IMG/VR virus record: IMGVR_UViG_3300027896_000116
Coordinates: 1 to 37,304 of that record
Length of the DNA: 37,304 nucleotides
From: a virus
Direction: 5' to 3' (one strand)
Shown: positions 20,588 to 29,345 of the stretch, piece by piece
Layout of the letters: every line of letters begins with the position of its first letter
How positions within the stretch are numbered: the stretch's first letter is position 1
Made by a program: the position numbers and the translations under genes
The notes under the pieces: model-generated
Databases searched by the model: none
Seen by the model: the letters and a program-made list of their open reading frames with translations, nothing else
Told to the model about the DNA's origin: nothing

Positions 20588-22123
20588 ATGCCGCAGATTT
20601 CAGGAGCACCCAAAGAACTTAACAATATACTTGAGGCATCTTATTCAAATGCCTTGAAAAAATATCCCGGTAACAAAGCAAAAGCATCAAAGATTGCTTA
20701 TGAAGCTGCTAAAAATGCCGGATGGACAAAAGGAAAGGATGGAAAGTGGATGAAAAAGAAAAAGGAAATGTCTGAAATAGTGATTGACGCTTTCAAGGAA
20801 GGAACATACCCACAGGGCACATTTGCCGCGAAAGAGCTTTCCGAGATAGCGTCAACTTATAATCCTGAAAACTATGAGGCTCCTATTCTTATTGGACATC
20901 TATCAGATCCATCTTATAAAGGCAAGAGTTCAATCCCTGCTTATGGATGGATAGGGAAAGCCAAAGTCGTAGGCGATCACCTGAAACTTGTTGTATCTCA
21001 ATTCTCTGATCAACTGAAGGAGTTTATTCAACAGGGATTTTATAAGAAAGTCTCTGCTGCATTCTTTCAACCGGATGACCCGAACAATCCAACACCTGGC
21101 AAATGGCATCTTCATCACTTGGCTTTCTTAGGTGGCACGCCTCCGGCAGTCAAGGGACTTGAAGGTATTGCTTTTGCTGAAATGACCTTAACCGGAGTGG
21201 AGTTTGCAGAGATGGATACAGAAATATCTGTCAATGGTGAACCCATCGACATCGTAGAAGAAGTCGGAACTGATGACACGATAAAAGATATCACAGAGTC
21301 TTGCGCGACATTCATTGACAAGATAACGGAAACTTTGAGCAATGACATCGATTACGACACACAGAAATCAAGATGCAATCTTGCTGCTTATGATTTGAAT
21401 ACAGAGATCACAGGGATATTAAATATGCACTGGATGTTCCAGGAAAAGCTTGAAAACATCGAAGAACATCAAGAGAATGAAACAGAAATGTCGGAGAAAA
21501 AGGGTTGGTTGGTCAAATTCGCCGCACTAATTACTAATAAACAAACTAAACGAAAGGAAATAGAAGTGGATAAACAAAAAGAAGAAGAGTATCAGAAGCA
21601 GATAGCAGCTAAAGATGCTCAGATCGCAGAGTTTGCCGAAAAGGAACGTCTGGCAAATGAAGCAAAGGCAAAGGCCGAGCAGGATGCAAAAGATGCAGAA
21701 CTGAAAGCGGCTCAAGAGCTTCAACAGTCCGAGATCAAACAGTTCTGTGAGACTGCGATCAAAGAAAACCGTATGACCCCGGCAATCCGTGAAAAGTCAG
21801 AGCCATTGATGTTTGAGATGGCAAAGGCCGGATTGAAGGTAAAGAGCAAGGACAAAGACGGCAAAGAAATCGAGGTCCCTGCTTTGAAAGTGTTCCAAGA
21901 ACAATTTTCAAGCCCAATAGTTCCATTGGGTGAAGTGGATTTGAAGGACCAAAAGGATGACAAACGTCCTCATGTTATCCAGCAAGCAGAAATATATGTA
22001 AAGTCACACCCTAAAGAGTTCGCAGGCTTATCTGCTACGGACGCTGTAAATCGTGCGATTTATCTGCAAAGCAAGTCAGAAATCAAATTTGAGGATATAA
22101 CCAAATCGAAAGGAGCCAAATAA
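20588..22123 (+). CDS. Capsid protease with fused scaffold, Mu gpI-like, ChaB-like N-terminus
   Basis: 511 aa from ATG 20588 (GAAGGAGATTG upstream). Residues 1-55 (ILEASYSNALKKYPGNKAKA, NAGWTKGKDGKWMKKK) look ChaB-like. Residues 60-215 are gpI-protease-like: FKEGTYPQG, APILIGHLSDP, SIPAYGWIGKAKV, HLHHLAFLGGTPPAVKGL. From about 325 a charged coiled coil (EEEYQKQIAAKDAQIAEFAE) matches a scaffold. An in-frame GTG at 21566 with CGAAAGGAAATAG could yield a separate scaffold (185 aa), as for Mu gpZ. It processes the prohead. Confidence 0.8.
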   Translation: MPQISGAPKELNNILEASYSNALKKYPGNKAKASKIAYEAAKNAGWTKGKDGKWMKKKKEMSEIVIDAFKEGTYPQGTFAAKELSEIASTYNPENYEAPILIGHLSDPSYKGKSSIPAYGWIGKAKVVGDHLKLVVSQFSDQLKEFIQQGFYKKVSAAFFQPDDPNNPTPGKWHLHHLAFLGGTPPAVKGLEGIAFAEMTLTGVEFAEMDTEISVNGEPIDIVEEVGTDDTIKDITESCATFIDKITETLSNDIDYDTQKSRCNLAAYDLNTEITGILNMHWMFQEKLENIEEHQENETEMSEKKGWLVKFAALITNKQTKRKEIEVDKQKEEEYQKQIAAKDAQIAEFAEKERLANEAKAKAEQDAKDAELKAAQELQQSEIKQFCETAIKENRMTPAIREKSEPLMFEMAKAGLKVKSKDKDGKEIEVPALKVFQEQFSSPIVPLGEVDLKDQKDDKRPHVIQQAEIYVKSHPKEFAGLSATDAVNRAIYLQSKSEIKFEDITKSKGAK

Positions 22124-22518
22124 TGGCTAATTACGTTGGCGGAGATAAATGGATAGAAGACAAAGAGCAGATTACCGCCGCTGCTAATCTTGTCGATAAA
22201 ACGTTTGTGAATATCGACGGTACAGTGCCTGCGAATGCAGCGAAATGTACTGGTGGTGTTCTTGAACGTGATATAGCAGTCAATGACTACGGTATAGTGA
22301 AAACCGGTATCGTTGAAGTTATTGCAACTGGTACAGTTACCGCCGGAAACTTTGTCGAAATTCTTACATCGACTTTCACAACCAAAGACACAACGGGCGT
22401 GACAGGTGCTGGTGTTCAAAATGCGACAACGACAAATATTTTTGTAGGGCAAGCCCTTACGAGTGGATCGGTTAACGATACCGTATTGGTTAGAACAAAA
22501 CATGGCGTCAACGTCTAA
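22123..22518 (+). CDS. Capsid decoration / stabilising protein, DUF2190-like
   Basis: 131 aa, TAATG overlap with the protease gene and AAAGGAGCC upstream. Beta-rich small protein: FVNIDGTVPANAAKCTGGVL, ATGTVTAGNFVEIL, FVGQALTSGSVNDTVLVR. The last block is typical of DUF2190-type head decoration proteins that sit between protease and capsid genes. Likely trimeric on the capsid surface. Confidence 0.7.
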   Translation: MANYVGGDKWIEDKEQITAAANLVDKTFVNIDGTVPANAAKCTGGVLERDIAVNDYGIVKTGIVEVIATGTVTAGNFVEILTSTFTTKDTTGVTGAGVQNATTTNIFVGQALTSGSVNDTVLVRTKHGVNV

Positions 22519-22529
22519 GGAGAACGAAC

Positions 22530-23570
22530 ATGAAGAACTTAATCTATGTCCGCAATCCTGAAAGTGGATTGCTTGATGTCAAAGAATTCGCCTCTGAATC
22601 ACAGTTAGGTCTATTGCGTATTGCTGATCCTGTGTCAACCGCTTTAGTGCAAGGATATACAAACGCACAGATGATCGGTGATCAAATTTTCACGCCTGTG
22701 AAAATGCCAAAAGAAACCGGCAGATTCCCTGCATTCGGTAAGGAAGCATTCGTGATCCCCGCAAACATCAAGCGTGATGTTGGCGAAAAAGTACAGAGAA
22801 TCCAGACACAATCTGGATATGTTACCATGTCTTTGAGTGAATATGCTCTTGGTGTTGCCCTTGAAAATAGGGAAAGAAACGAGTGGGCAGGTTCACCGGA
22901 TCTTCTGTTGAACGGCAAATTAAATACCGTTGCTGGTAAAATTGCTCTCTATCGTGAAAAACTTCAGGCTGTCCTGGCGACAACCAATGGCAGTTATGCT
23001 TCAGGTCTGTCAACAATCGGAGCCGCAAAGAAATGGGGCGGAGCAACACCTACAGGTGATGCAGTGAAAGATATGTTGGACTTGATTCTTTTGGTTCAGT
23101 CTTACAACGGCGTGCGTCCGAACGTTGTATGGTTCTCACCTGCAGCGTGGGCGCTCTGGCGTAGAAATCCTGCAGTCTTGGATTTAATTAAATACCAAGG
23201 CACACAGGGCAATCCTGCACAAGTCACGCTTCAGGGTACTGCGGCACTTCTCGAAGTCCCGAAAGTTGTAGTTGGTTACGCTGTTTATGGAACTGGCGGG
23301 AAAGCTTCTGGCGGTGGTGTTGGCAAAGCTGCTTTAACAATGGCTTATCTGTGGGATTCCGTGCAGTCTGCAAATGCTGGCTGCGCGATCGTTGGTTCCG
23401 GCGGTGGGATTGAGCCTGCGTTCGGTTATACATGGGAACGCATGAACAGCCCAGTGATCGAAAGCTATTATGACAACACGACAAAATCCCAAGTTTGGGA
23501 TTATGAACATTTCTTCGATCCGGCAGTCACATTGAGTACTGCTGGTGGACAATATTATTCGTTAGCATAG
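22530..23570 (+). CDS. Major capsid protein
   Basis: 346 aa, AAGGAGAACGAAC before ATG. Position after protease/scaffold and decoration genes, the size, and blocks such as ALVQGYTNAQMIGDQIFTPV, KMPKETGRFPAFGKEAF, EYALGVALENRERNEW and VVWFSPAAWALWRRNPAVLD fit an HK97-fold coat protein without a long delta domain. The C-terminal YDNTTKSQVWDYEHFFDPAV is also typical. Most abundant virion protein by expectation. Confidence 0.8.
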   Translation: MKNLIYVRNPESGLLDVKEFASESQLGLLRIADPVSTALVQGYTNAQMIGDQIFTPVKMPKETGRFPAFGKEAFVIPANIKRDVGEKVQRIQTQSGYVTMSLSEYALGVALENRERNEWAGSPDLLLNGKLNTVAGKIALYREKLQAVLATTNGSYASGLSTIGAAKKWGGATPTGDAVKDMLDLILLVQSYNGVRPNVVWFSPAAWALWRRNPAVLDLIKYQGTQGNPAQVTLQGTAALLEVPKVVVGYAVYGTGGKASGGGVGKAALTMAYLWDSVQSANAGCAIVGSGGGIEPAFGYTWERMNSPVIESYYDNTTKSQVWDYEHFFDPAVTLSTAGGQYYSLA

Positions 23571-23583
23571 GAAGGGGGATAAA

Positions 23584-24618
23584 ATGAGTGTAACAACTTC
23601 TTCAAATCCTTATCTTCCTGCGACTACGCTGGCTGAACTTAGTTATATCAGCCCGTTCGGTACTGTCCGCTTTGTTGACGGTACTAACGGTGCAGATACG
23701 AATAACGGTGCAAGCTGGGGTAATGCTTATGCAACGATCCAAGCGGCTGTAACGGCTTCTTCTGCGGGCGATACGATTTACATCGCCGCAAAGACTATCA
23801 CAGCAGGTGCGACAGATCCTACAAACTATGCAGAGTCGATTATCATCCCCGCCGCAAAGACAAGTCTGTCTTTGATCGGTGTTTCGCGTGGACGTACTCA
23901 GATGGGTTTGCCACAAATCAAACCCGGTGGGACTGTCAATGCGGCACTGTTGACTATCCGCGCGGGTGGATGTCTGATTAAGAATCTTGGCTTTAATGGT
24001 AATTCAACGGCAGGTGCTCCACTCAATTTCGGGATTCTTCTTGATGATGATGGATCAACGAAATCTGCTTGTGGAACGACTATCGAAGATTGCCATTTCA
24101 AGAACTGTGCTGGTTTAACTGTTGCAGATGCAACAACCGGCGGAGCGATTGTATGGTCGGCTAATGGTGGTGCATGGCAGGTTCGTATCAGAGGCAACCG
24201 ATTCTACAAAAACACCTCTGATGTATGCTTGCTTGGTACGTCTGTCAGTGTCCCGCAAGATGTTATCATTGAAGACAATATCTTTAGCGGTGCGGCTGCT
24301 GATGTAGATTGCAACTTGTGGCTCAAAGGTGGTGGATCGGGCATGAACGGTGTCATTATCCGTAACAATGTATTTGGTCAACTTCCTGCTTTGAGTGCCG
24401 GAGCTGTCAAGAGATACATTGACGCGACTGGTTGTGTAGGTATGTTGGTTGGATGCACATTTGGATGTCAGACCTCTGACGCTAGTGGTGCAACACTTAC
24501 ATTCCTTGCAGCTGGAACAGCGGCAAAGATTCCAACAACTCTGCACATTGCAAATTGTTGGGGTCAGTCAATAACGGCGAAAGAATCGGGCGAGGTAAAT
24601 ATCGCTGCGAATACATAA
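23584..24618 (+). CDS. Right-handed beta-helix (pectin-lyase-like) virion protein
   Basis: 344 aa. Residues 28-60, TVRFVDGTNGADTNNGASWG followed by NAYATIQAAVTASSAGDTIY, are the classic start of a beta-helix. Repeated rungs follow (CLIKNLGFNGNST, TTIEDCHFKNCAGL, VRIRGNRFYKNTSD, VIIEDNIFSGAA, VIIRNNVFGQ). Such folds bind or cleave polysaccharides and occur in spikes and head fibres. Placement next to the capsid gene suggests a capsid fibre. No catalytic residues could be assigned. Confidence 0.7.
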   Translation: MSVTTSSNPYLPATTLAELSYISPFGTVRFVDGTNGADTNNGASWGNAYATIQAAVTASSAGDTIYIAAKTITAGATDPTNYAESIIIPAAKTSLSLIGVSRGRTQMGLPQIKPGGTVNAALLTIRAGGCLIKNLGFNGNSTAGAPLNFGILLDDDGSTKSACGTTIEDCHFKNCAGLTVADATTGGAIVWSANGGAWQVRIRGNRFYKNTSDVCLLGTSVSVPQDVIIEDNIFSGAAADVDCNLWLKGGGSGMNGVIIRNNVFGQLPALSAGAVKRYIDATGCVGMLVGCTFGCQTSDASGATLTFLAAGTAAKIPTTLHIANCWGQSITAKESGEVNIAANT

Positions 24619-24635
24619 CCGTTAAGTTTTTTGAG

Positions 24636-24659
24636 TGTGGGTACTTTGATGTGCCCACA
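24636..24659 (+). other. Intergenic hairpin
   Basis: TGTGGGTAC (24636-24644) pairs with GTGCCCACA (24651-24659) including one T-G wobble, loop TTTGAT. No T-run follows, so it is more likely an RNA-stability or translation-control element ahead of the glycosyltransferase gene than a terminator. Confidence 0.5.
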
Positions 24660-24683
24660 TTCACTATACAAGGAGAAAGTAGA

Positions 24684-25379
24684 GTGAAGAAAACAATATA
24701 TCTTTTGAACATAAACGAATATGCACCGGAAGTCACTAAACTGACTTATCCTTTTATCAGATGTTATGCTGATAAAATCGGTGCGAATATTCAAATCATT
24801 ACAGAGCGTAAATTCCCTGATATGCCGATAACTTATGAGAAGATGCAAATCTTTAATCTTGCAAAAGAGAACGGATCAGATTGGAATATTTACCTGGATT
24901 CAGACGCTTTGGTTCATCCTGAGTTTTTAGACTTCACAAGTCATTTGAATAAAGATACTGTCTGTTGTTTTGGAAGAGACGAGGCAGATGGCAGATGGAG
25001 AATGGATGAACCCTTTCTAAGAGATGGTAGACATATCGGATGGGGTAATTGGTTTGCTGTGGCTTCTGATTGGTGTTTAGATTTGTGGAGCCCGTTGGAT
25101 ATAACTCTTGCCCAAGCTTTAGAGAACATCCGGCCAACACCGACAGAACTAAAGGCGGGAGTAACAAGAGAACATTTGATTGACGATTACACTCTTTCCC
25201 GGAATGTGGCAAGGTTTGGACTAAAGTTTAAAACAGCGAGACAGATTTACAAAGAGAACGGTCTTGATAATTTACTTGTTCAACATCAGTACACTCTGTC
25301 AATGCAAGAACAAGCTAAGTCTCATATGAAGCTTATTCTCGAATGGAATGTTGAAGATTATTTAACCAAGTGGAGTTGA
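24684..25379 (+). CDS. GT-A-type glycosyltransferase
   Basis: 231 aa from GTG 24684, which has AAGGAGAAAGTAGA upstream; longer in-frame starts run through the hairpin. N-terminus KKTIYLLNINEYAPEVTKLT, then ITYEKMQIFNLAKENGSDW and the metal-binding D-x-D motif in IYLDSDALVHPEF (about residue 75). CCFGRDEADGRWRMDEP and WGNWFAVASDWCLDLW resemble acceptor-side blocks. Uses a nucleotide sugar. Sitting within head genes, it may glycosylate a virion protein or the host surface. Confidence 0.7.
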   Translation: MKKTIYLLNINEYAPEVTKLTYPFIRCYADKIGANIQIITERKFPDMPITYEKMQIFNLAKENGSDWNIYLDSDALVHPEFLDFTSHLNKDTVCCFGRDEADGRWRMDEPFLRDGRHIGWGNWFAVASDWCLDLWSPLDITLAQALENIRPTPTELKAGVTREHLIDDYTLSRNVARFGLKFKTARQIYKENGLDNLLVQHQYTLSMQEQAKSHMKLILEWNVEDYLTKWS

Positions 25380-25380
25380 A

Positions 25381-26055
25381 ATGACTTACACAGTCTTAAC
25401 ACGCACAATCGCAGGTTTGACCTCGGGACAAATTGGTGCAGAGTATATAGGGTCTCCGATACTCTTTGTCATTGGTGGAGCGACTTACTTTGGAACGATA
25501 GAAACCATCGCTACGCTGACAAGTATTACCTTGCTTGCGTCTTCTGCTCTGCCCGCTACTGGTGGAACAGTAACGACAGTTACCTTGATTGATATGTCGG
25601 TCTATTACTGTTCACAGGACGACATCGAAAAGAGAGTTGGTGTTCCACAGTTGGCACAGTTGACAAATGATACTGCAAATACCACCGTACCAGACGCAAC
25701 GATCGTCCTTGCAATTATCCAAAAGTCTTGTGCTGAAATAGATTCTAAGGCCGGACAGGTATGGCAAACACCTTTTACGGTCCCGACTAATTGTGATTCA
25801 ATTCCAAGTCTTATCAAACAAATAGCGATTGATTATTCCATTTACTATTGCTTCTTACGAAGATTTACAGAAATTGACGTACCGAAACAGTGGGTTGAAT
25901 TATACAAAGATGCGAAACAAAAGCTTGATGATGTAAGTAATATGCTGGTTCAATTAGATGGAAACCCTACAGTATTAAGCGGTGAGGCGAACATGGTATC
26001 AAATACGCCTTTGATAGATTTCAACGATCAAACCAGTTCAATGAGTTTATACTAA
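25381..26055 (+). CDS. Head-tail joining protein, Mu gp36-like (DUF1320)
   Basis: 224 aa, GGAGTTGAA upstream. From residue 75 on it matches DUF1320: YYCSQDDIEKRVGVPQLAQL, then AIIQKSCAEIDSKAGQVW, SIPSLIKQIAIDYSIYYCF and a final helix WVELYKDAKQKLDDVSNML. About 75 extra N-terminal residues (small beta domain) precede it, which is longer than usual. Probably the head-completion connector under the portal. Confidence 0.75.
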   Translation: MTYTVLTRTIAGLTSGQIGAEYIGSPILFVIGGATYFGTIETIATLTSITLLASSALPATGGTVTTVTLIDMSVYYCSQDDIEKRVGVPQLAQLTNDTANTTVPDATIVLAIIQKSCAEIDSKAGQVWQTPFTVPTNCDSIPSLIKQIAIDYSIYYCFLRRFTEIDVPKQWVELYKDAKQKLDDVSNMLVQLDGNPTVLSGEANMVSNTPLIDFNDQTSSMSLY

Positions 26056-26056
26056 T

Positions 26057-26599
26057 ATGAGATATAAAATCAGTGAATTAGAAGATCAATTGATTGCCAC
26101 GCTTCGGGCAGATACAACAAACTTTCCTGCCTCAGAGGTAAGAATAGATACCTATGCAGGACAGATAGACTCTCGCATGTTCACTGACCCCGCTTATATG
26201 CAGGGATTTGTTCAGTTGCTTCCTTTTGTATTGATCTCATATCAAGGCAGGGCAACACGCGAACGCGGGGATAGAGACTCGGCAGCTCAAACTTATATCC
26301 ATACTGTTTATTTCAGAGTATTTGTAGGATCAAAGTCTTTACGTACCACACAAGAAGCTGCAAGAGGATGTTATGATTTAATGGCTGGGGTTTATGACGA
26401 CCTGCATGGTCGTGTACCTTTATCAACTCCACAACAGATGCCAAATCTTCCCAGACTTTCAGGAACGACAATTACGACTTCTGAATTTAACTGTGTCGGG
26501 CCAGTATTTGAAGCGGGCGGAAGAGATGAAAGTCTTGTGATTAACCTTCCAGGTATTGTAGTTTATCAATCTGATTATAGTCTGAGGCAACTTGCATGA
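26057..26599 (+). CDS. Head-tail joining protein, Mu gp37-like (DUF1834)
   Basis: 180 aa. MRYKISELEDQLIATLRADT, VQLLPFVLISYQGRATRERG, YIHTVYFRVFVGSKSLR, and EAARGCYDLMAGVYDDLHG match the gp37-like tail terminator/connector pattern. One base after the previous stop and ATGA-coupled to the next gene, the same order as in Mu-like heads. Confidence 0.75.
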   Translation: MRYKISELEDQLIATLRADTTNFPASEVRIDTYAGQIDSRMFTDPAYMQGFVQLLPFVLISYQGRATRERGDRDSAAQTYIHTVYFRVFVGSKSLRTTQEAARGCYDLMAGVYDDLHGRVPLSTPQQMPNLPRLSGTTITTSEFNCVGPVFEAGGRDESLVINLPGIVVYQSDYSLRQLA

Positions 26600-27063
26600 T
26601 AGATTTTATAGAACAGGGAAGAAAGATTTCAATTAACACAGACTTGATGTCAACATTTGAGTCTATCGGAGATTTAATGTACAGATCGGTACAGATGAAT
26701 TTCATAGCGGGAGGTCGTCCGAATCAGTGGGAAGGACTTCAACCCCTGGGAGAACCGTCTCATTTATACAAGACAGGGAAACTTCAAGAGTCCGTTCAAT
26801 TAAAATGGACGGATAATTCGGCAACAGTTTATGTAGATACGGCACGAGTACCTTATGCAAAAATCTTACATCGTGGTGGGACTATAAAACATCCGGGTAG
26901 TGATAAATTTCAGGTGTTTCCATATATGGGCGGGATGGTTTACACTCATGGGACACCGCCTCACGATATAAATATCCCGGCCAGACCTTTTATGATGTTC
27001 CAAGAACAAGATAGGATTGAAATTAAGAACAAGTTGAGAAATTCCATAGTTGTATTCCAATAG
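26596..27063 (+). CDS. Virion morphogenesis protein, Mu gpG-like
   Basis: 155 aa. Typical blocks: SIGDLMYRSVQMNFIAGGRP, WEGLQPLG, YKTGKLQESVQLKW, RVPYAKILHRGG, and the signature NIPARPFMMFQEQD. Needed for tail-end completion in Mu-like systems (family PF05069 from memory). ATGA overlap with the gp37-like gene. Confidence 0.85.
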   Translation: MIDFIEQGRKISINTDLMSTFESIGDLMYRSVQMNFIAGGRPNQWEGLQPLGEPSHLYKTGKLQESVQLKWTDNSATVYVDTARVPYAKILHRGGTIKHPGSDKFQVFPYMGGMVYTHGTPPHDINIPARPFMMFQEQDRIEIKNKLRNSIVVFQ

Positions 27064-27070
27064 GTGAATC

Positions 27071-27919
27071 ATGGCTGGAATTGATAAGGTTGAAATAGCA
27101 CAAATGATTGATGATATGGGAAAGGCATTGTTCTTTCCAGCCGTACCAAGAATTGTTTATGTCGATGCAGTCTATACCGACAATATTTTCCCGTATTTCA
27201 AAGACTGGACTTCTGCTCGTGCGGCTTTATTGGCTTTAGATCCTGTTCCAGATGTGACTCATCCTTGTTGGGCGATACGGTTTTCTGAATCAGATGGAAC
27301 ACAGATTTCAATCGGAGGGGACACAAAAGAAAGTCTTGAAGCTATTGGAATTATTTTGCGAGATGGGATGAATGGTGCGACCGGTGTCTCTGCATATGTT
27401 TATATAGCATATGCGACAGATGCTTCTGGTACTGGTTTTACAATGACGTTCAACAGCGGTATAGAATATATCGCAATCAAAACAACAACTACGCCGATAG
27501 CATCTCCACAAGCGAGTGACTTCACAGGTCTATGGAAAAGATACGTCGGCGAACAGGGCGTCCCTGGTGCCGCTGGAGCTGGTGCAATAACAACCTACAC
27601 ACCAATTTCTCCAACATTAAACACTGTATATCATAACACATCATCAACTCACAAGACATTAATACTGCAATTTATTATCGTAGCACAGATAGATGATTAT
27701 GCTCAGGTATATGTTTATGCAGATCCGACATCTGATCCAATGCAAAACGGATATATTATTGGACAGGCAGGGCTTGATAATTCATTTGGAAATTCTGTTT
27801 CTATCATAGGTTCATACGCCACAATCACCCCTCTGATTCCTGCCGGTTGGTATTGGGCTATTCAAGACCAGACTGGTAATGGAGCAATTTCAATATCACA
27901 ATGTTTTGAAGTCACATGA
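27071..27919 (+). CDS. Fibre-like structural protein with short collagen-like segment
   Basis: 282 aa. The N-terminal half is mixed (KALFFPAVPRIVYVDAVYTD); then TGFTMTFNSGIEYIAIKTTT, a hinge LWKRYVGEQGVPGAAGAGA with two to three G-x-P/G-A triplets, and a C-terminal beta domain (GWYWAIQDQTGNGAISI). Collagen-like hinges before receptor-binding domains are common in phage fibres. It lies where a tail tube gene might be expected, but does not look like one. Confidence 0.5.
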   Translation: MAGIDKVEIAQMIDDMGKALFFPAVPRIVYVDAVYTDNIFPYFKDWTSARAALLALDPVPDVTHPCWAIRFSESDGTQISIGGDTKESLEAIGIILRDGMNGATGVSAYVYIAYATDASGTGFTMTFNSGIEYIAIKTTTTPIASPQASDFTGLWKRYVGEQGVPGAAGAGAITTYTPISPTLNTVYHNTSSTHKTLILQFIIVAQIDDYAQVYVYADPTSDPMQNGYIIGQAGLDNSFGNSVSIIGSYATITPLIPAGWYWAIQDQTGNGAISISQCFEVT

Positions 27920-28158
27920 TAATTCAGATGAAATTAAAATCGGCAGTCCATCCTGCCTTAGATGAACTTTTAAGACAGAATGGTTTGGAATTACAAAAGC
28001 CATTTTTGAACCTGCCAATATCAAACGTTGCACTGTACGGCAAGATTCAAACACCCGAGAAAGATTTGCAGAGCGAATATGAATTACGTTCGTCACTTCG
28101 CATGTGTGAAGATGTCTCTGAAATCATAGATGACTTTGAGAACTCTGAGCCAGTATGA
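27916..28158 (+). CDS. Hypothetical protein, 80 aa
   Basis: ATGA overlap at both ends. Residues 6-35 are helical (VHPALDELLRQNGLELQKPF), and the C-terminus is acidic (SEIIDDFENSEP). No family recognised; co-translated between the fibre-like and subtilisin-like genes. Confidence 0.6.
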   Translation: MIIQMKLKSAVHPALDELLRQNGLELQKPFLNLPISNVALYGKIQTPEKDLQSEYELRSSLRMCEDVSEIIDDFENSEPV

Positions 28159-28841
28159 AACGAGCACTTGTCATAGGGACAGCAGGAAATGAAGCCCATG
28201 AGATACTTGTGCGAGGGTACTTTCTTCTGCAAAGCCCCGATTGGACTTGCGATATTTGCATGTCTGGAAGCGGAACGCCGCATGACAATATTGTCTATTA
28301 CACGATGGATGGAATGTGGGGACAGGGACTTTATGCAATTGCTCAGGGTTATGATATGGTGATTCGATCCTATACTTTGGGGTGGGTGTTCAAATATGTC
28401 TGGGATATTTGTTTTGCGGCGGGCATTCAAGTAGTCCACGCGCATGCGGCAAATGTTCATGCTGAGTATGGTTTGCCTTACGGCCCGCCTTATATAATGC
28501 AGAGTGCAGTAATGTGCGGAGCTGGAGTGACTGAGAATATTCAAAGTTATGGTCCGGGATTGGAATTCTTTGACAACATACAGGGATTTCCGATGGGTCA
28601 TGATTATGATGTGGCAGTCGAAAGCTATGCAACTCCAAGGATCGCTGGGAAACTTGCAAACATAAAAGATGCACTTGGATGTTCAAACCAAGAGGCAAGG
28701 TTCAGGGCGGAGATGACCGCAAGTAAAAACGGTATATGGGATTCTCATGATGGATATGGAATTATAGATGTCATAAATGCAATAGCTTATGGAATTCAGA
28801 AAAGAACCCAAATTACAAAGACCCCTTTATTAGCGGCGTGA
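28155..28841 (+). CDS. Subtilisin-like (S8-fold) protein with incomplete active site
   Basis: 228 aa. The C-terminal two thirds follow a subtilase: AIAQGYDMVIRSYTLGW, AAGIQVVHAHAANVHAEYG (in place of 'VVAAAGN'), SAVMCGAGVTENIQSYGPGL, then ESYATPRIAGKLANIKDALG (in place of 'GTSMATPHVAG', serine retained) and WDSHDGYGIIDVINAI. The N-terminal part with the catalytic Asp (V-x-D-T-G) and His (H-G-T-H) is not evident; the chain begins ALVIGTAGNEAHEI. May be a non-catalytic or altered protease, or a virion maturation enzyme. Confidence 0.65.
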   Translation: MKRALVIGTAGNEAHEILVRGYFLLQSPDWTCDICMSGSGTPHDNIVYYTMDGMWGQGLYAIAQGYDMVIRSYTLGWVFKYVWDICFAAGIQVVHAHAANVHAEYGLPYGPPYIMQSAVMCGAGVTENIQSYGPGLEFFDNIQGFPMGHDYDVAVESYATPRIAGKLANIKDALGCSNQEARFRAEMTASKNGIWDSHDGYGIIDVINAIAYGIQKRTQITKTPLLAA

Positions 28842-28842
28842 T

Positions 28843-29016
28843 ATGAAATGCAAATGCAAAAAATATACTTTTGTTTTTGAAGTTGAGTACGAATGTAATG
28901 CTCAATATGTTGAGGCAATTGCGCGAAAACTAAGAACAGACTTTCCGCAAATCACTGATATTAGAGTTAAGCGGATAGGCACTGGAGATGAAACACACAA
29001 GGAGAAACGAACATGA
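28843..29016 (+). CDS. Small cysteine/lysine-rich protein, 57 aa
   Basis: MKCKCKKYTFVFEVEYEC followed by a helix (AQYVEAIARKLRTDF) and beta strand (ITDIRVKRIG). Begins one base after the previous stop and overlaps the tail chaperone start as ATGA, so it fills what would otherwise be a gap. Short, hence easily missed. Function unknown. Confidence 0.6.
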   Translation: MKCKCKKYTFVFEVEYECNAQYVEAIARKLRTDFPQITDIRVKRIGTGDETHKEKRT

Positions 29017-29345
29017 ATATTAATGGAAGAGATTTTGAATTTGTCAGAATCACTCTTGACAAACAAAAGGAGATAGAAAAGAAAATCAGTAAATCTATCT
29101 GGATGAATCTGGGTGGGTTTGGGTCAAGCATGATATGGCGGAGATTTTGCCGGATTACTTTTGTGATGGATTGGAAATGGAAATATCTCCATATCCATCC
29201 AAAACAACTCTCCACCTCTGATATGCTATTGGGTAAGCCTGCCGAGGTGCAGGCGGCTTTTTTCGAGTATTATCAGGGCGAACTGAAAAAAGCGACCGAG
29301 CAATTAAAGCTTTTGGGAGTTTTAAACCCAAACAGTATAACGTAA
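29013..29345 (+). CDS. Tail assembly chaperone, unshifted product (gpG-like)
   Basis: 110 aa, AAGGAGAAACG upstream. Small helical protein (VRITLDKQKEIEKKISKSIW, VQAAFFEYYQGELKKATEQL) directly upstream of the tape measure gene. That position, size and the overlapping second frame are the hallmarks of the lambda gpG type. Chaperones of this type coat the tape measure protein during tail assembly. The zero-frame ends LNPNSIT. Confidence 0.75.
   Translation: MNINGRDFEFVRITLDKQKEIEKKISKSIWMNLGGFGSSMIWRRFCRITFVMDWKWKYLHIHPKQLSTSDMLLGKPAEVQAAFFEYYQGELKKATEQLKLLGVLNPNSIT

Noticed and set aside
19863-20609. 248-codon open frame on the minus strand
   Set aside because: Lies opposite the 21-residue repeat protein, has mirrored low-complexity composition and no ribosome site.
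22060-22503. 147-codon minus-strand open frame
   Set aside because: Antisense shadow of the decoration protein gene.
29285-29291. G AAA AAA as frameshift site
   Set aside because: The first tRNA could not re-pair after slipping; TTTAAAC at 29321 fits the rule and lies nearer the stop.
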